Of a stretch of DNA of 52,770 bases, positions 41,602 through 49,994 are shown in pieces. Within the stretch, counting starts at the first letter, position 1, and each line of letters starts with the position of its first letter. The notes below the pieces were generated by a model. It was given only the letters and a program-made list of their open reading frames with translations, ran no database searches and had not been told where the DNA came from. Source of the DNA: DASSTJ01 sp035707965 (GTDB lineage: Bacteria; Actinomycetota; Actinomycetes; Actinomycetales; Angustibacteraceae); contig DASSTJ010000176.1 of assembly GCA_035707965.1 (NCBI GenBank), positions 1 through 52,770 on the forward strand. The letters run 5' to 3'. Position numbers and translations under genes: made by a program.

Positions 41602-42378
41602 GTGGCGCCCAGCGCGGACACCTCGCTCGTCGGCAAGGTCGCGCTGGTGACCGGTGCGGCGCAGGGCATGGGCGCCGCCCACGCGCGGTGCCTGGCACGC
41701 CGAGGCGCCGTCGTGGCGGTGAACGACCGGGTCGCCTCTCCCGAGCTCGCGGCGCTGGCAGCCGACATCGGCGGTGTGGCCGTCCCGGGAGACGTCAGCG
41801 ACCCCGCGGCGGTGCGCGACGTCGTCGGCGCCGTGAAGGACCGGGTCGGCTCGGTGGACGTCCTTGTCGCCAACCACGCGTACATGACCATGGGGGACCT
41901 CCTGGACCACGAGCCGACCGACTGGTGGCGGGTGGTCGACACGAACCTGGGCGGCACGTTCTACCTCGTCCAGGCCGTCGTCCCAGGCATGCGGCGTTCC
42001 GGCGCGGGCCGGATCGTCGTGATCGCCAGCGAGTGGGGCCTCACCGGCTGGCCGGGGGCAACCGCGTACGCGGCCTCCAAGGCCGGACTCGTGTCGCTCG
42101 TGAAGACCCTCGGCCGTGAGCTGGCCCCGGAAGGCATCATCGTCAACGCCGTCGCGCCAGGGGTCACGGACACTCCTCAGCTGGAGGTGGACGCGCGGGC
42201 AGCCGGGGTGAGCCTGGACGAGATCCGCACCCGATACGCGGCCGACATCCCGCTGGGCCGGGTCGCGGCCGCCGACGAGATCGCGGAGGTCGTGGCGTTC
42301 CTCGCCGACTTCCGGATGTCGGCGGTGGTCGGGCAGGTCGTCCAGGCCAACGGCGGGACGACGCGAGGGCGAGCATGA
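41602..42378 (+). CDS. Short-chain dehydrogenase/reductase
   Basis: The 258-residue SDR has TGAAQGMG (about 18-25), NDRV at the end of beta2 (Asp favouring NAD), NHAY in place of NNAG, and the catalytic Ser in VIASEW with Tyr156 and Lys160 (AYAASKAG). The end AVVGQVVQANGGTT is typical. GTG 41602 directly follows the previous stop. The two SDRs are only distantly alike, so they probably carry out successive steps rather than being a recent duplication. Confidence 0.9.
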   Translation: MAPSADTSLVGKVALVTGAAQGMGAAHARCLARRGAVVAVNDRVASPELAALAADIGGVAVPGDVSDPAAVRDVVGAVKDRVGSVDVLVANHAYMTMGDLLDHEPTDWWRVVDTNLGGTFYLVQAVVPGMRRSGAGRIVVIASEWGLTGWPGATAYAASKAGLVSLVKTLGRELAPEGIIVNAVAPGVTDTPQLEVDARAAGVSLDEIRTRYAADIPLGRVAAADEIAEVVAFLADFRMSAVVGQVVQANGGTTRGRA

Positions 42379-43430
42379 GTCCGACACGAGACGGGGGCGC
42401 AGAGGTGAACGACAGCAAGGGGACGAACGAGAGCGAGCGGGCGAACGAGAGCCGTGCTCGGGGCGACGCTCACACCCGGTACGAGGACGGGACCGTCGGT
42501 CAGGTCGACGGCACGCTGGTGCCGCGGTACGCGGGCCTGACGACCTTCGCCCGGCTTCCGCGTCGGGAGGACGTCGACGACTACGGGCTCGCGATCGTGG
42601 GCATCCCCTTCGACACCGGCGTCAGCTACCGTCCGGGTGCCCGTTTCGGGCCGGCCGGTATCCGCCAGGCCTCCCGGCTGCTGCGCCCCTACAACCCGGC
42701 GCTCGATGCCGAGCCCTTCCGCCACGTCCAGGTCGTCGACGCCGGAGACATCACCTGCAACCCCTTCAGCATCACCGAGGGCCTCGACCAGATCCGGGAC
42801 GGACTGCTGGACCTCATCGGCGACGGCCGGCCGGTCATCAGCCTCGGCGGGGACCACACCATTGCTCTGCCCGCCTTGCGGGCCGTCCACGCCGTGCACG
42901 GACCGGTCGCCCTCGTGCACTTCGACGCACACCTCGACACCTGGGACACCTACTTCGGCGAGCCGTGCACCCACGGCACGCCGTTCCGACGGGCGTCGGA
43001 AGAGGGGCTGGTCGTCAAGGGCAGGTCTGCGCACGTCGGGACGCGCGGCTCGCTCTACGACCGGAGCGACCTCGACGACGACAGCACGCTGGGCTACACC
43101 ATCTTGCGCAGCAGCGACATCGACGAGCTGGGCGCATCGGGCTTCGTCGAGCGGATCCGGTCGCGGGTCGGCTCGACGCCGGTGTACGTCTCGATCGACA
43201 TCGACGTGCTGGACCCGGGACAGGCGCCCGGCACCGGTACCCCGGAGGCGGGCGGCCTCACGAGCAGGGAGCTGCTGGCTATCGTTCGCGGCCTGGCGGG
43301 GCTCCACGTGGTCGCCGCCGACATCGTCGAGGTCGCGCCGGTCTACGACCAGGCCGAGATCACGGCGGTGGCCGCCGCGAACCTGGCCTACGAGCTGATC
43401 AGCGTGCTCACGACGGCGGGGCGGTCATGA
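42375..43430 (+). CDS. Agmatinase-type ureohydrolase
   Basis: This Mn-dependent enzyme hydrolyses a guanidino group to urea. The 351 residues have an Asn/Ser/Glu-rich N-terminal extension (about 1-35), then LVPRYAGLTTFARLP and all metal motifs: GGDHTI (His161), FDAHLD (Asp184, His186, Asp188) and SIDIDVLDPG (Asp275, Asp277). The family includes agmatinase, guanidinobutyrase and guanidinopropionase, and the motifs do not decide between them. ATG 42375 overlaps the SDR stop; GTG 42405 is an alternative that would shorten the extension. Confidence 0.9.
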   Translation: MSPTRDGGAEVNDSKGTNESERANESRARGDAHTRYEDGTVGQVDGTLVPRYAGLTTFARLPRREDVDDYGLAIVGIPFDTGVSYRPGARFGPAGIRQASRLLRPYNPALDAEPFRHVQVVDAGDITCNPFSITEGLDQIRDGLLDLIGDGRPVISLGGDHTIALPALRAVHAVHGPVALVHFDAHLDTWDTYFGEPCTHGTPFRRASEEGLVVKGRSAHVGTRGSLYDRSDLDDDSTLGYTILRSSDIDELGASGFVERIRSRVGSTPVYVSIDIDVLDPGQAPGTGTPEAGGLTSRELLAIVRGLAGLHVVAADIVEVAPVYDQAEITAVAAANLAYELISVLTTAGRS

Positions 43431-43474
43431 CCGTCTCTCGTGCCGTGGTTGGTGTCAGGAGGCTGCTGTCGTGA
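43427..43474 (+). other. 15-codon bridging frame
   Basis: ATG 43427 overlaps the ureohydrolase stop (ATGA). The frame ends at TGA 43472-43474, overlapping the GTG of the next gene. It contains the AGGAGG site of that gene. It may act as a coupling mini-cistron; no protein function is suggested. Confidence 0.4.
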
Positions 43475-44367
43475 GCGACCCTGGCCGGCCGGTCCAGGCT
43501 GCCGGGCCGGTCCGCTGGCCGTCCGGCCGCGTGTGCGCGGCGGCGTTCACGTTCGACGTGGATGCCGAGTCCGCCGTCCTGTGGGGCTCCCCCGGCACCG
43601 CGGACCGGATGAGCGTCATCAGCCATCAGGCCTACGGCCCCCTGGTCGGTGTGCCACGGCTGCTCACGCTGCTCGACAAGCACGGCATCGGCGCGACGTT
43701 CTTCGTTCCCGGCTACACCGCGCGGCGGTATCCCTCGGTCGTCCGCGACATCGTCGCCGCAGGGCACGAGATCGGACATCACGGCCACCTCCACGAGCAG
43801 CCCACGGCCGTCGGCGACGAGGAGGAGGCCGAGAACCTCGACCTCGGTCTCGCGGCGCTGGCCGAGGTCGCAGGGGTCCGGCCGGTGGGGTACCGAGCAC
43901 CGATGTGGGACCTGTCGTGGCGGACTCCGGCGCTGCTCCACGAACGGGGGTTCCTCTACGACTCCAGCCTGATGGACGCCGACGTGCCCTACGAGCTGGC
44001 GCTGACGCCTGGCGGAGGAGACTCGATCGTCGAGGTGCCCATCCAGTGGGCGCTGGATGACTGGGAGCAGTACTGCTTCGTGCCGGACGTGTCGGGCAGC
44101 GGGCTGATCGAGGAGCCGGCGAAGGCCAGGCGCCTCTGGGAAGCCGAGTTCGAGGCGCTGCGCGACGTCGGAGGCTGCTGGGTGCTGACGAACCACCCGT
44201 TCTTGAGCGGGCGACCGTCTCGCGCGCGCGAGCTCGATCGGCTCATGGCTCACGTCTGCTCTCATGAGGACGTCTGGGTCGCGACCGTGCAGGAGATCGC
44301 GGCGCACGTCCGAGGACTGGATCTCACCCCACGCAGCATCGAGCGGCCGACGCCGGCCGGCTCCTGA
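43471..44367 (+). CDS. Cytosolic NodB-fold polysaccharide-deacetylase-family hydrolase
   Basis: The 298-residue protein has a NodB homology domain: FTFDVDAE (Asp29, Asp31), HEIGHHGHLHE (about 99-109), YRAPMWDLSW and TNHPFLSG. There is no signal peptide, so it does not act on the wall from outside. The FDVDAE form and length recall the PuuE allantoinase and HpPgdA branch, whose members hydrolyse cyclic or small amides. With a PucR regulator and a ureohydrolase alongside, a small cyclic amide or ureide is a plausible substrate. GTG 43471 has a perfect AGGAGG site. Confidence 0.85.
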   Translation: MSDPGRPVQAAGPVRWPSGRVCAAAFTFDVDAESAVLWGSPGTADRMSVISHQAYGPLVGVPRLLTLLDKHGIGATFFVPGYTARRYPSVVRDIVAAGHEIGHHGHLHEQPTAVGDEEEAENLDLGLAALAEVAGVRPVGYRAPMWDLSWRTPALLHERGFLYDSSLMDADVPYELALTPGGGDSIVEVPIQWALDDWEQYCFVPDVSGSGLIEEPAKARRLWEAEFEALRDVGGCWVLTNHPFLSGRPSRARELDRLMAHVCSHEDVWVATVQEIAAHVRGLDLTPRSIERPTPAGS

Positions 44368-44712
44368 CCGAGGGCTGGCCCGGCCCGCCAGTGGACAGAC
44401 GGGACGGGTCTGGTCGCCGCCCTGGGGAGGCCCCCCACTTCCGCTCCAGGCGCCCGCGGCGGTGCCCGGCAGTGTTATGGTGTGCCCGCGTCACAGCGCA
44501 CCGGGGAGCAGTTCTGGCCGACCCGGCAGCGGACGCACCCACCGCCACAGACTCGTGCAGCGCACGGTCGTCTCTCCATGGCAGCGCTCCTTCGATCCGT
44601 GGCGGCCAACGTCTGGCGCTGCCGTCGGGCCCATGTCCGACGCTCGGCTCCACGACACCGTCCACCCCGCTCCTGCAGACGGCAGCGAGCGACGAGGGGG
44701 AGAGGATCCTTC
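44368..44712 (+). other. Upstream region and leader of rho
   Basis: This 345-base gap contains TATGGT (44476-44481), a likely -10, giving a rho leader of about 225 bases. The leader is open in the rho frame from GTG 44482 but codes for a basic, family-less stretch. A ribosome site (AGAGGA) precedes the rho GTG. No riboswitch class was recognised. Confidence 0.5.
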
Positions 44713-46710
44713 GTGACCGACACCACCGACCGCGTCCAGCCGGCGTCCGACGACGCCGCGGACGCGAAGCGCCCGACCGGGCTCTCCGCCAAGCGGCTTC
44801 CCGAGCTGCAGGCCATGGCGAGCCAGCTGGGCATCACCGGCGTGGGCAGGATGCGCAAGAGCGATCTCATCGCCGCCATCGGCGCCCACCGAGCCGGCAG
44901 CAGCACGGCACCGTCGGCACCCGCGCAGCGGACACGCACCTCGGCTCGCGACGAGGCGGCCGGGTCGGCCCCCGCTGTCCCGGCGGCGTCCGCCCACCAG
45001 GGGCAGCAGCCGACGGCCGAGGCATCTGCTGAGCCGGGACGGCCGACCGACGGCCGCGCCGTCTCCGGCCAGAACCAGGGCGACGCCGTGCAGCCGGCCG
45101 CCGAGCTGCACGACGACCAGCGGGGTGCTCGCGGGCGCGACGGCTCCGCCGACCGGCAGGGCCACGAGGGCCGGACCCCCCAGGCCAGGACGCGCGACCA
45201 CCGCCAGGACGGCCGCAACGACCGCCGCAACGACGGTCGGGGTGACGGCCGCGGACGCGACGACCGCACCGAGACCCGCACCGACGACCGCGCCGAGACC
45301 CGCACCGACGACGGTGGGGACTCCCGCCACGACGGTCGTCACGACAGCCGCACGAACGACAGCCGCGCCGACAAGCGCAACGACAGCCGCTCGAACGACG
45401 CTCGCTCGAACGACGGCAGGAACGGTGGGCAGGCGGACGACGACGAGGGCGGCAACCGACGTCGTCGTGGCCGCTACCGCGACCGCAAGCGTCGTGGCCG
45501 CGGCTCCGACGTGCCGCAGGGAGCCGACGAGTTCGAGCTGAGCGAGGACGACGTCCTGCTGCCCGTCGCGGGAATCCTCGACGTGCAGGAGAACTACGCG
45601 TTCGTCCGCACGTCGGGCTACCTGCCCGGGCCGAACGACGTGTACGTGTCCCTGGGCCAGGTGAAGAAGAACGGCCTGCGCAAGGGTGACGCGGTCACGG
45701 GCGCCGTGCGGCAGCCGCGGGAGGGCGAGCAGCAGGGGCACGGCTCGCGCAACAAGTACAACGCGCTGGTGCGACTCGACACCGTGAACGGCATGTCGCC
45801 CGACGAGGCGCGGTCCCGCGTCGAGTTCGGCAAGCTCACGCCGCTGTACCCGCAGGAGCGGCTGCGCCTCGAGACCGAGCCGGGTGTCCTGACGACCCGG
45901 GTCATCGACATCGTGGCCCCGATCGGCAAGGGGCAGCGCGGTCTCATCGTGTCGCCCGCCAAGGCCGGCAAGACGCTGGTCATGCAAGCCATCGCGAACG
46001 CGATCACCACGAACAACCCCGAGGTCCACCTCATGGTCGTGCTCGTCGACGAGCGGCCGGAGGAGGTCACCGACATGCAGCGGGCGGTGAAGGGCGAGGT
46101 CATCTCATCGACCTTCGACCGCCCTGCGGACGACCACACCACCGTGGCCGAGCTGGCGATCGAGCGGGCGAAGCGGCTGGTGGAGATGGGCCACGACGTG
46201 GTCGTGCTGCTCGACTCGATCACCCGGCTGGGGCGCGCGTACAACCTCGCCGCTCCGGCGAGCGGCCGCATCCTCTCCGGTGGCGTGGACTCCAGCGCCC
46301 TGTACCCGCCGAAGCGGTTCTTCGGTGCTGCCCGCAACATCGAGAACGGTGGGTCCCTGACGATCCTGGCGACCGCGCTCGTCGAGACCGGCTCGAAGAT
46401 GGACGAGGTGATCTTCGAGGAGTTCAAGGGCACCGGCAACATGGAGCTGCGACTCAGCCGGTCCTTGGCGGACAAGCGGATCTTCCCGGCGGTCGACGTG
46501 AACGCGTCCGGCACCCGCCGCGAGGAGATCCTCATGGGCAGCGAGGAGCTCAAGGTCGTCTGGAAGCTGCGGCGGGTGCTGAGCGCGCTCGACAACCAGC
46601 AGGCGATCGAGCTCCTGCTGGAGCGGCTGAAGCAGACGAAGAGCAACGTCGAGTTCCTGATGCAGGTGCAGAAGTCGACGCCGGTCCCCGGTCGCGACAG
46701 CGACGATTGA
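44713..46710 (+). CDS. rho: Transcription termination factor Rho
   Basis: This is the hexameric RNA helicase that ends transcription. The 665 residues start with Rho_N (LSAKRLPELQAMASQLG, 24-58), followed by a disordered insert (about 60-270) rich in Arg, Asp, Asn, His and Gly with repeated units such as DDRTETRT/DDRAETRT and NDSRSNDARSNDGRN. Then come the cold-shock RNA-binding domain (about 280-350) and the ATPase with SPAKAGKT (414-421) and DVVVLLDS. Such inserts are typical of actinobacterial Rho and add RNA affinity. GTG 44713 is chosen by its ribosome site and by family N-termini. Confidence 0.97.
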   Translation: MTDTTDRVQPASDDAADAKRPTGLSAKRLPELQAMASQLGITGVGRMRKSDLIAAIGAHRAGSSTAPSAPAQRTRTSARDEAAGSAPAVPAASAHQGQQPTAEASAEPGRPTDGRAVSGQNQGDAVQPAAELHDDQRGARGRDGSADRQGHEGRTPQARTRDHRQDGRNDRRNDGRGDGRGRDDRTETRTDDRAETRTDDGGDSRHDGRHDSRTNDSRADKRNDSRSNDARSNDGRNGGQADDDEGGNRRRRGRYRDRKRRGRGSDVPQGADEFELSEDDVLLPVAGILDVQENYAFVRTSGYLPGPNDVYVSLGQVKKNGLRKGDAVTGAVRQPREGEQQGHGSRNKYNALVRLDTVNGMSPDEARSRVEFGKLTPLYPQERLRLETEPGVLTTRVIDIVAPIGKGQRGLIVSPAKAGKTLVMQAIANAITTNNPEVHLMVVLVDERPEEVTDMQRAVKGEVISSTFDRPADDHTTVAELAIERAKRLVEMGHDVVVLLDSITRLGRAYNLAAPASGRILSGGVDSSALYPPKRFFGAARNIENGGSLTILATALVETGSKMDEVIFEEFKGTGNMELRLSRSLADKRIFPAVDVNASGTRREEILMGSEELKVVWKLRRVLSALDNQQAIELLLERLKQTKSNVEFLMQVQKSTPVPGRDSDD

Positions 46711-46763
46711 GGGCTGGTCGCGACAGCGACGATTGAGGGCTGGTCGCGACAGCCACGAATGAG
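46690..46763 (+). repeat. 26-bp tandem repeat over the rho stop codon
   Basis: The unit at 46690-46715 is repeated exactly at 46716-46741 and, with two differences, at 46742-46763. It includes the last codons (GRDSDD) and stop of rho. The unit is not a multiple of three, so only the first copy is read in the rho frame. Confidence 0.9.
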
Positions 46764-46881
46764 TGCCTCACGCTGCTCACCCGTTCGGCTCAAGATGCCG
46801 TGCCGCGCTGCCGATGGGTCGGGTGGCGCGTGACCTGACGCGTCGGACTCGACGGCGCGCCGGGACGGAGGTGAGGGCATC

Positions 46882-47268
<387 letters not shown>

Positions 47269-47310
47269 CTCCGCGGTCACGACGTCCTTGCCGGACGCGC
47301 GGGAGCGGCC

Positions 47311-48498
47311 GTGATAGCGACCCTCTTCGCGACCGCCGGTGTGGCGATCGCGGCGCTCGTCGTGCTGCTGTCGGTCGCGACCGTCGTCCGACGCTATCGC
47401 CGTGAGCGGCGTGAGCGTCGTCGCGCGACGCTGGTGGAGCCGCTGCGCCAGGTGCTCGTGCGGCTCGTCACCGACCCGACCGGGGACGACCCGAGCGAGG
47501 AGCACGTCGAGCTGCTCGCGACACCGCCGAGGACGTGGCGCGCGCTCGAGCCGACCGTGCTCGACATGCTGCGCAAGGTGCGGGGCGAGTCGCGCGACCG
47601 CCTGGTCGCACTGGTCGTCGCGCACGGCACGGTGGAGCGCATGCGCCGCCGGACGCGGCGTCCGGGTGCGGTCGGTCGCGCCCACGCCGCTGAGCTGCTC
47701 GGCCTGCTGCGTCGGCGCGAGGGCCGTGACGACCTGGTGCGGCTGCTGTCCGACCGTGATCCGGAGGTGCGCCTCGTGGCAGCGCGGGCGCTCGGCGAGC
47801 TCGGCGACACGAGCGCCGCTCCCGCGCTCCTGGCGAGCCTGGTCACCGAGCGGTCGGTGCCGCTGCGCGTGGTGGCGCGCAGCCTGGCACGACTCGGGCC
47901 GCAGACGGGATCGACGCTCGTCGAGGGTCTGCGGTCGCCGGACGCGCTGGTGCGCTCGGTGTGCGCCGAGATCTCCGGCCTGCTCGGCGTGACGGCGGCG
48001 CAGGAGTCCCTGCTCGCCGTGACGGACGCCGACCCGGACGACGACGTGCGGATCAGGGCTGCTCGTGCCCTCGGCCGCATCGGCCTGCCGTCGGCGCTGC
48101 CCGTCCTGGTGGCCGCGACGGCGCCGGACCGGCCGGCGCCGTTGCGAGCCGTGGCCGCTGGCGCCCTCGGCGACCTGGGCGGGACCGCGCCGGTCCAGTT
48201 CCTGGAGGCGCTGCTGGACGACGCGGACCTGAGGGTGTCGACCAACGCCGGCCGTGCCATGACGCGCGCGGGTGCCGCCGGGCTCCTGCGGCTGCGCCAG
48301 GTCGCCGCCTCGGCCGGCGACGCCGGCGCCTGCGCGCGCGAGGCTCTGGCCGTGCACGCGCTCTCGCACGGCCTCAGCACCGGACCGTCGCGCCCGATCG
48401 CGCCGCCGTCGTCGTCCGACCCAGAGGCGACGGTCCCGCCGCGCCCGCGCGAGCCCGGGCTGCCCGCTGCGTCGGCTCAGGACGCGAGGTCGTCATGA
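47311..48498 (+). CDS. Membrane-anchored HEAT-repeat protein
   Basis: The 395-residue protein has an N-terminal membrane helix (about 2-25), an Arg-rich stretch, and then a series of HEAT-type helical pairs from about residue 60 to 340 (DPEVRLVAARALGELGDTSA, SPDALVRSVCAEISGLLG, DDVRIRAARALGRIGLPSA, PLRAVAAGALGDLGG). The tail is Pro/Ser-rich. HEAT arrays are protein-binding scaffolds. Located between a receiver and a glycosyltransferase, it may link signal and synthase at the membrane. GTG 47311 has a GGAG site; the stop overlaps the next ATG. Confidence 0.88.
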   Translation: MIATLFATAGVAIAALVVLLSVATVVRRYRRERRERRRATLVEPLRQVLVRLVTDPTGDDPSEEHVELLATPPRTWRALEPTVLDMLRKVRGESRDRLVALVVAHGTVERMRRRTRRPGAVGRAHAAELLGLLRRREGRDDLVRLLSDRDPEVRLVAARALGELGDTSAAPALLASLVTERSVPLRVVARSLARLGPQTGSTLVEGLRSPDALVRSVCAEISGLLGVTAAQESLLAVTDADPDDDVRIRAARALGRIGLPSALPVLVAATAPDRPAPLRAVAAGALGDLGGTAPVQFLEALLDDADLRVSTNAGRAMTRAGAAGLLRLRQVAASAGDAGACAREALAVHALSHGLSTGPSRPIAPPSSSDPEATVPPRPREPGLPAASAQDARSS

Positions 48499-49994
48499 GC
48501 GGCTGGCTCCCCGACGGCGGCCGGCACGTGCTCGTGGACCTGCTGTCGTGGTTCGACGTCAGCGTGCTGCTGTACTTCCTCGCGATCAACTCGTCGTACC
48601 TGCTGCTCATCGCCCTGGCGGCGCTCGAGTTCGGCTCACTGCTGCGCCGCGTGCCGTTCGCCGGGTACGACGAGGCGTACGCGAGCCCGCTGACGCTGCC
48701 GGTCTCGGTGGTCGTCCCTGCGTACAACGAGCAGGCGGGGATCGTCGAGTCGGTCCGCGGAATGCTGTCGCTGCGCTACCCCCAGCACGAGATCGTCGTC
48801 GTGGACGACGGCAGCACCGACGCGACGGTCGCGCTGCTCACCTCGGCGTTCGACCTGCAGCCTGTGCCCCGCCGCGTGCCGGACGACGTCCCGACACGGG
48901 GTGAGGTGCTCGAGGTGCTGATGTCCCCGATCGTCCCGCTGACTGTGGTCCGGACGACGAACTCGGGACGGTCGGACTCCCTCAACACCGGCGTCAACGT
49001 GGCCCGGTACCCGCTGGTCTGCTTCGTCGACGCGGACTCGATCCTCGACCCCGAGGCGCTGCTCACCGTGGGGAAGCCGTTCGCGGACGACCCCGTGCGC
49101 GTGGTGGGGACCGGCGGCGTCGTGCGCGTCGTCAACGACTGCTCCGTGTCCTTCGGCCGCGTCGTCGACGTGCGTGTGCCGCAGGGCTGGCTGCCCCGCA
49201 TCCAGGTCGTCGAGTACCTCCGCGCGTTCCTCATGGGGCGCACAGGCTGGTCTCGGCTGCGTGCGCTCACGATCATCTCCGGCGCGTTCGGCATGTTCCG
49301 GCGCGACGTGGTCGTGGACGTCGGTGGGCTGGACCCGACGAACCTGGGCGAGGACTTCGACCTGGTGACGCGGATCCACCGACGGATGCACGACCTGAAG
49401 CGCCCGTACCGCGTGGTGTTCGTGGCCGAGCCCGTGGTGTGGACCGAGGTGCCGGCCACGGTCGGCGTGCTGCGGCGGCAGCGCAAGCGGTGGCACCGGG
49501 GGCTCACCCAGACGCTGTGGCGCCACAAGCGCATGCTGCTCAACCCGCGCTATGGCCGGATCGGTCTGGTGGCGCTGCCCTACCTGGTGGTGTTCGAGCT
49601 CCTGGCACCGGTGCTGGAGCTGCTGGGCCTGGTCGCCATCGTCGTGGGTCTGACCATCGGCGCGGTCAACCTGCCGTTCGCCCTCCTGTTCGCCCTGGTG
49701 GCGTTCGGCTACTCCTTCTTCCTCACGGTGGCCTCGCTGACGCTCGAGGAGTTCTCCTTCCACCGCTACCGCCGCTGGGGTGACCTCGGCTGGCTCGTGA
49801 TGGCGACGATGGCCGAGAACCTGGGGTACCGGCAGCTCACCGCGGTGTGGCGCCTGGAGGGCCTGTGGGAGGAGCTGCGCGGTCGTGGCTACGAGTGGGG
49901 CGCGATGACGCGCGTCGGGTTCACCGGAACGACTCCGGCCGACAGCGACCAGGTCGGCCACGCCGAGGCCGCACGGGCCGGAGGGACGTCGTGA
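48495..49994 (+). CDS. Processive family-2 glycosyltransferase (polysaccharide synthase)
   Basis: The 499-residue membrane enzyme has an N-terminal helix (about 25-50), a GT2 domain with VVVPAYNEQ, VVVDDGSTD, DAD (179-181), catalytic GEDFDL (286-287) and QRKRW (329-333), the QxxRW motif of processive synthases such as cellulose, chitin and hyaluronan synthases, and about four C-terminal helices. It should polymerise a sugar nucleotide and pass the chain outward. No PilZ domain is seen. ATG 48495 overlaps the HEAT gene stop, and the kinase gene overlaps its own stop. Which polymer it makes cannot be read. Confidence 0.92.
   Translation: MSGWLPDGGRHVLVDLLSWFDVSVLLYFLAINSSYLLLIALAALEFGSLLRRVPFAGYDEAYASPLTLPVSVVVPAYNEQAGIVESVRGMLSLRYPQHEIVVVDDGSTDATVALLTSAFDLQPVPRRVPDDVPTRGEVLEVLMSPIVPLTVVRTTNSGRSDSLNTGVNVARYPLVCFVDADSILDPEALLTVGKPFADDPVRVVGTGGVVRVVNDCSVSFGRVVDVRVPQGWLPRIQVVEYLRAFLMGRTGWSRLRALTIISGAFGMFRRDVVVDVGGLDPTNLGEDFDLVTRIHRRMHDLKRPYRVVFVAEPVVWTEVPATVGVLRRQRKRWHRGLTQTLWRHKRMLLNPRYGRIGLVALPYLVVFELLAPVLELLGLVAIVVGLTIGAVNLPFALLFALVAFGYSFFLTVASLTLEEFSFHRYRRWGDLGWLVMATMAENLGYRQLTAVWRLEGLWEELRGRGYEWGAMTRVGFTGTTPADSDQVGHAEAARAGGTS

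Noticed and set aside
44482..44712. In-frame N-terminal extension of Rho
   Set aside because: Rho proteins of relatives start near the Rho_N domain, and the extension is basic and motif-free. A ribosome site marks GTG 44713. Kept as leader.
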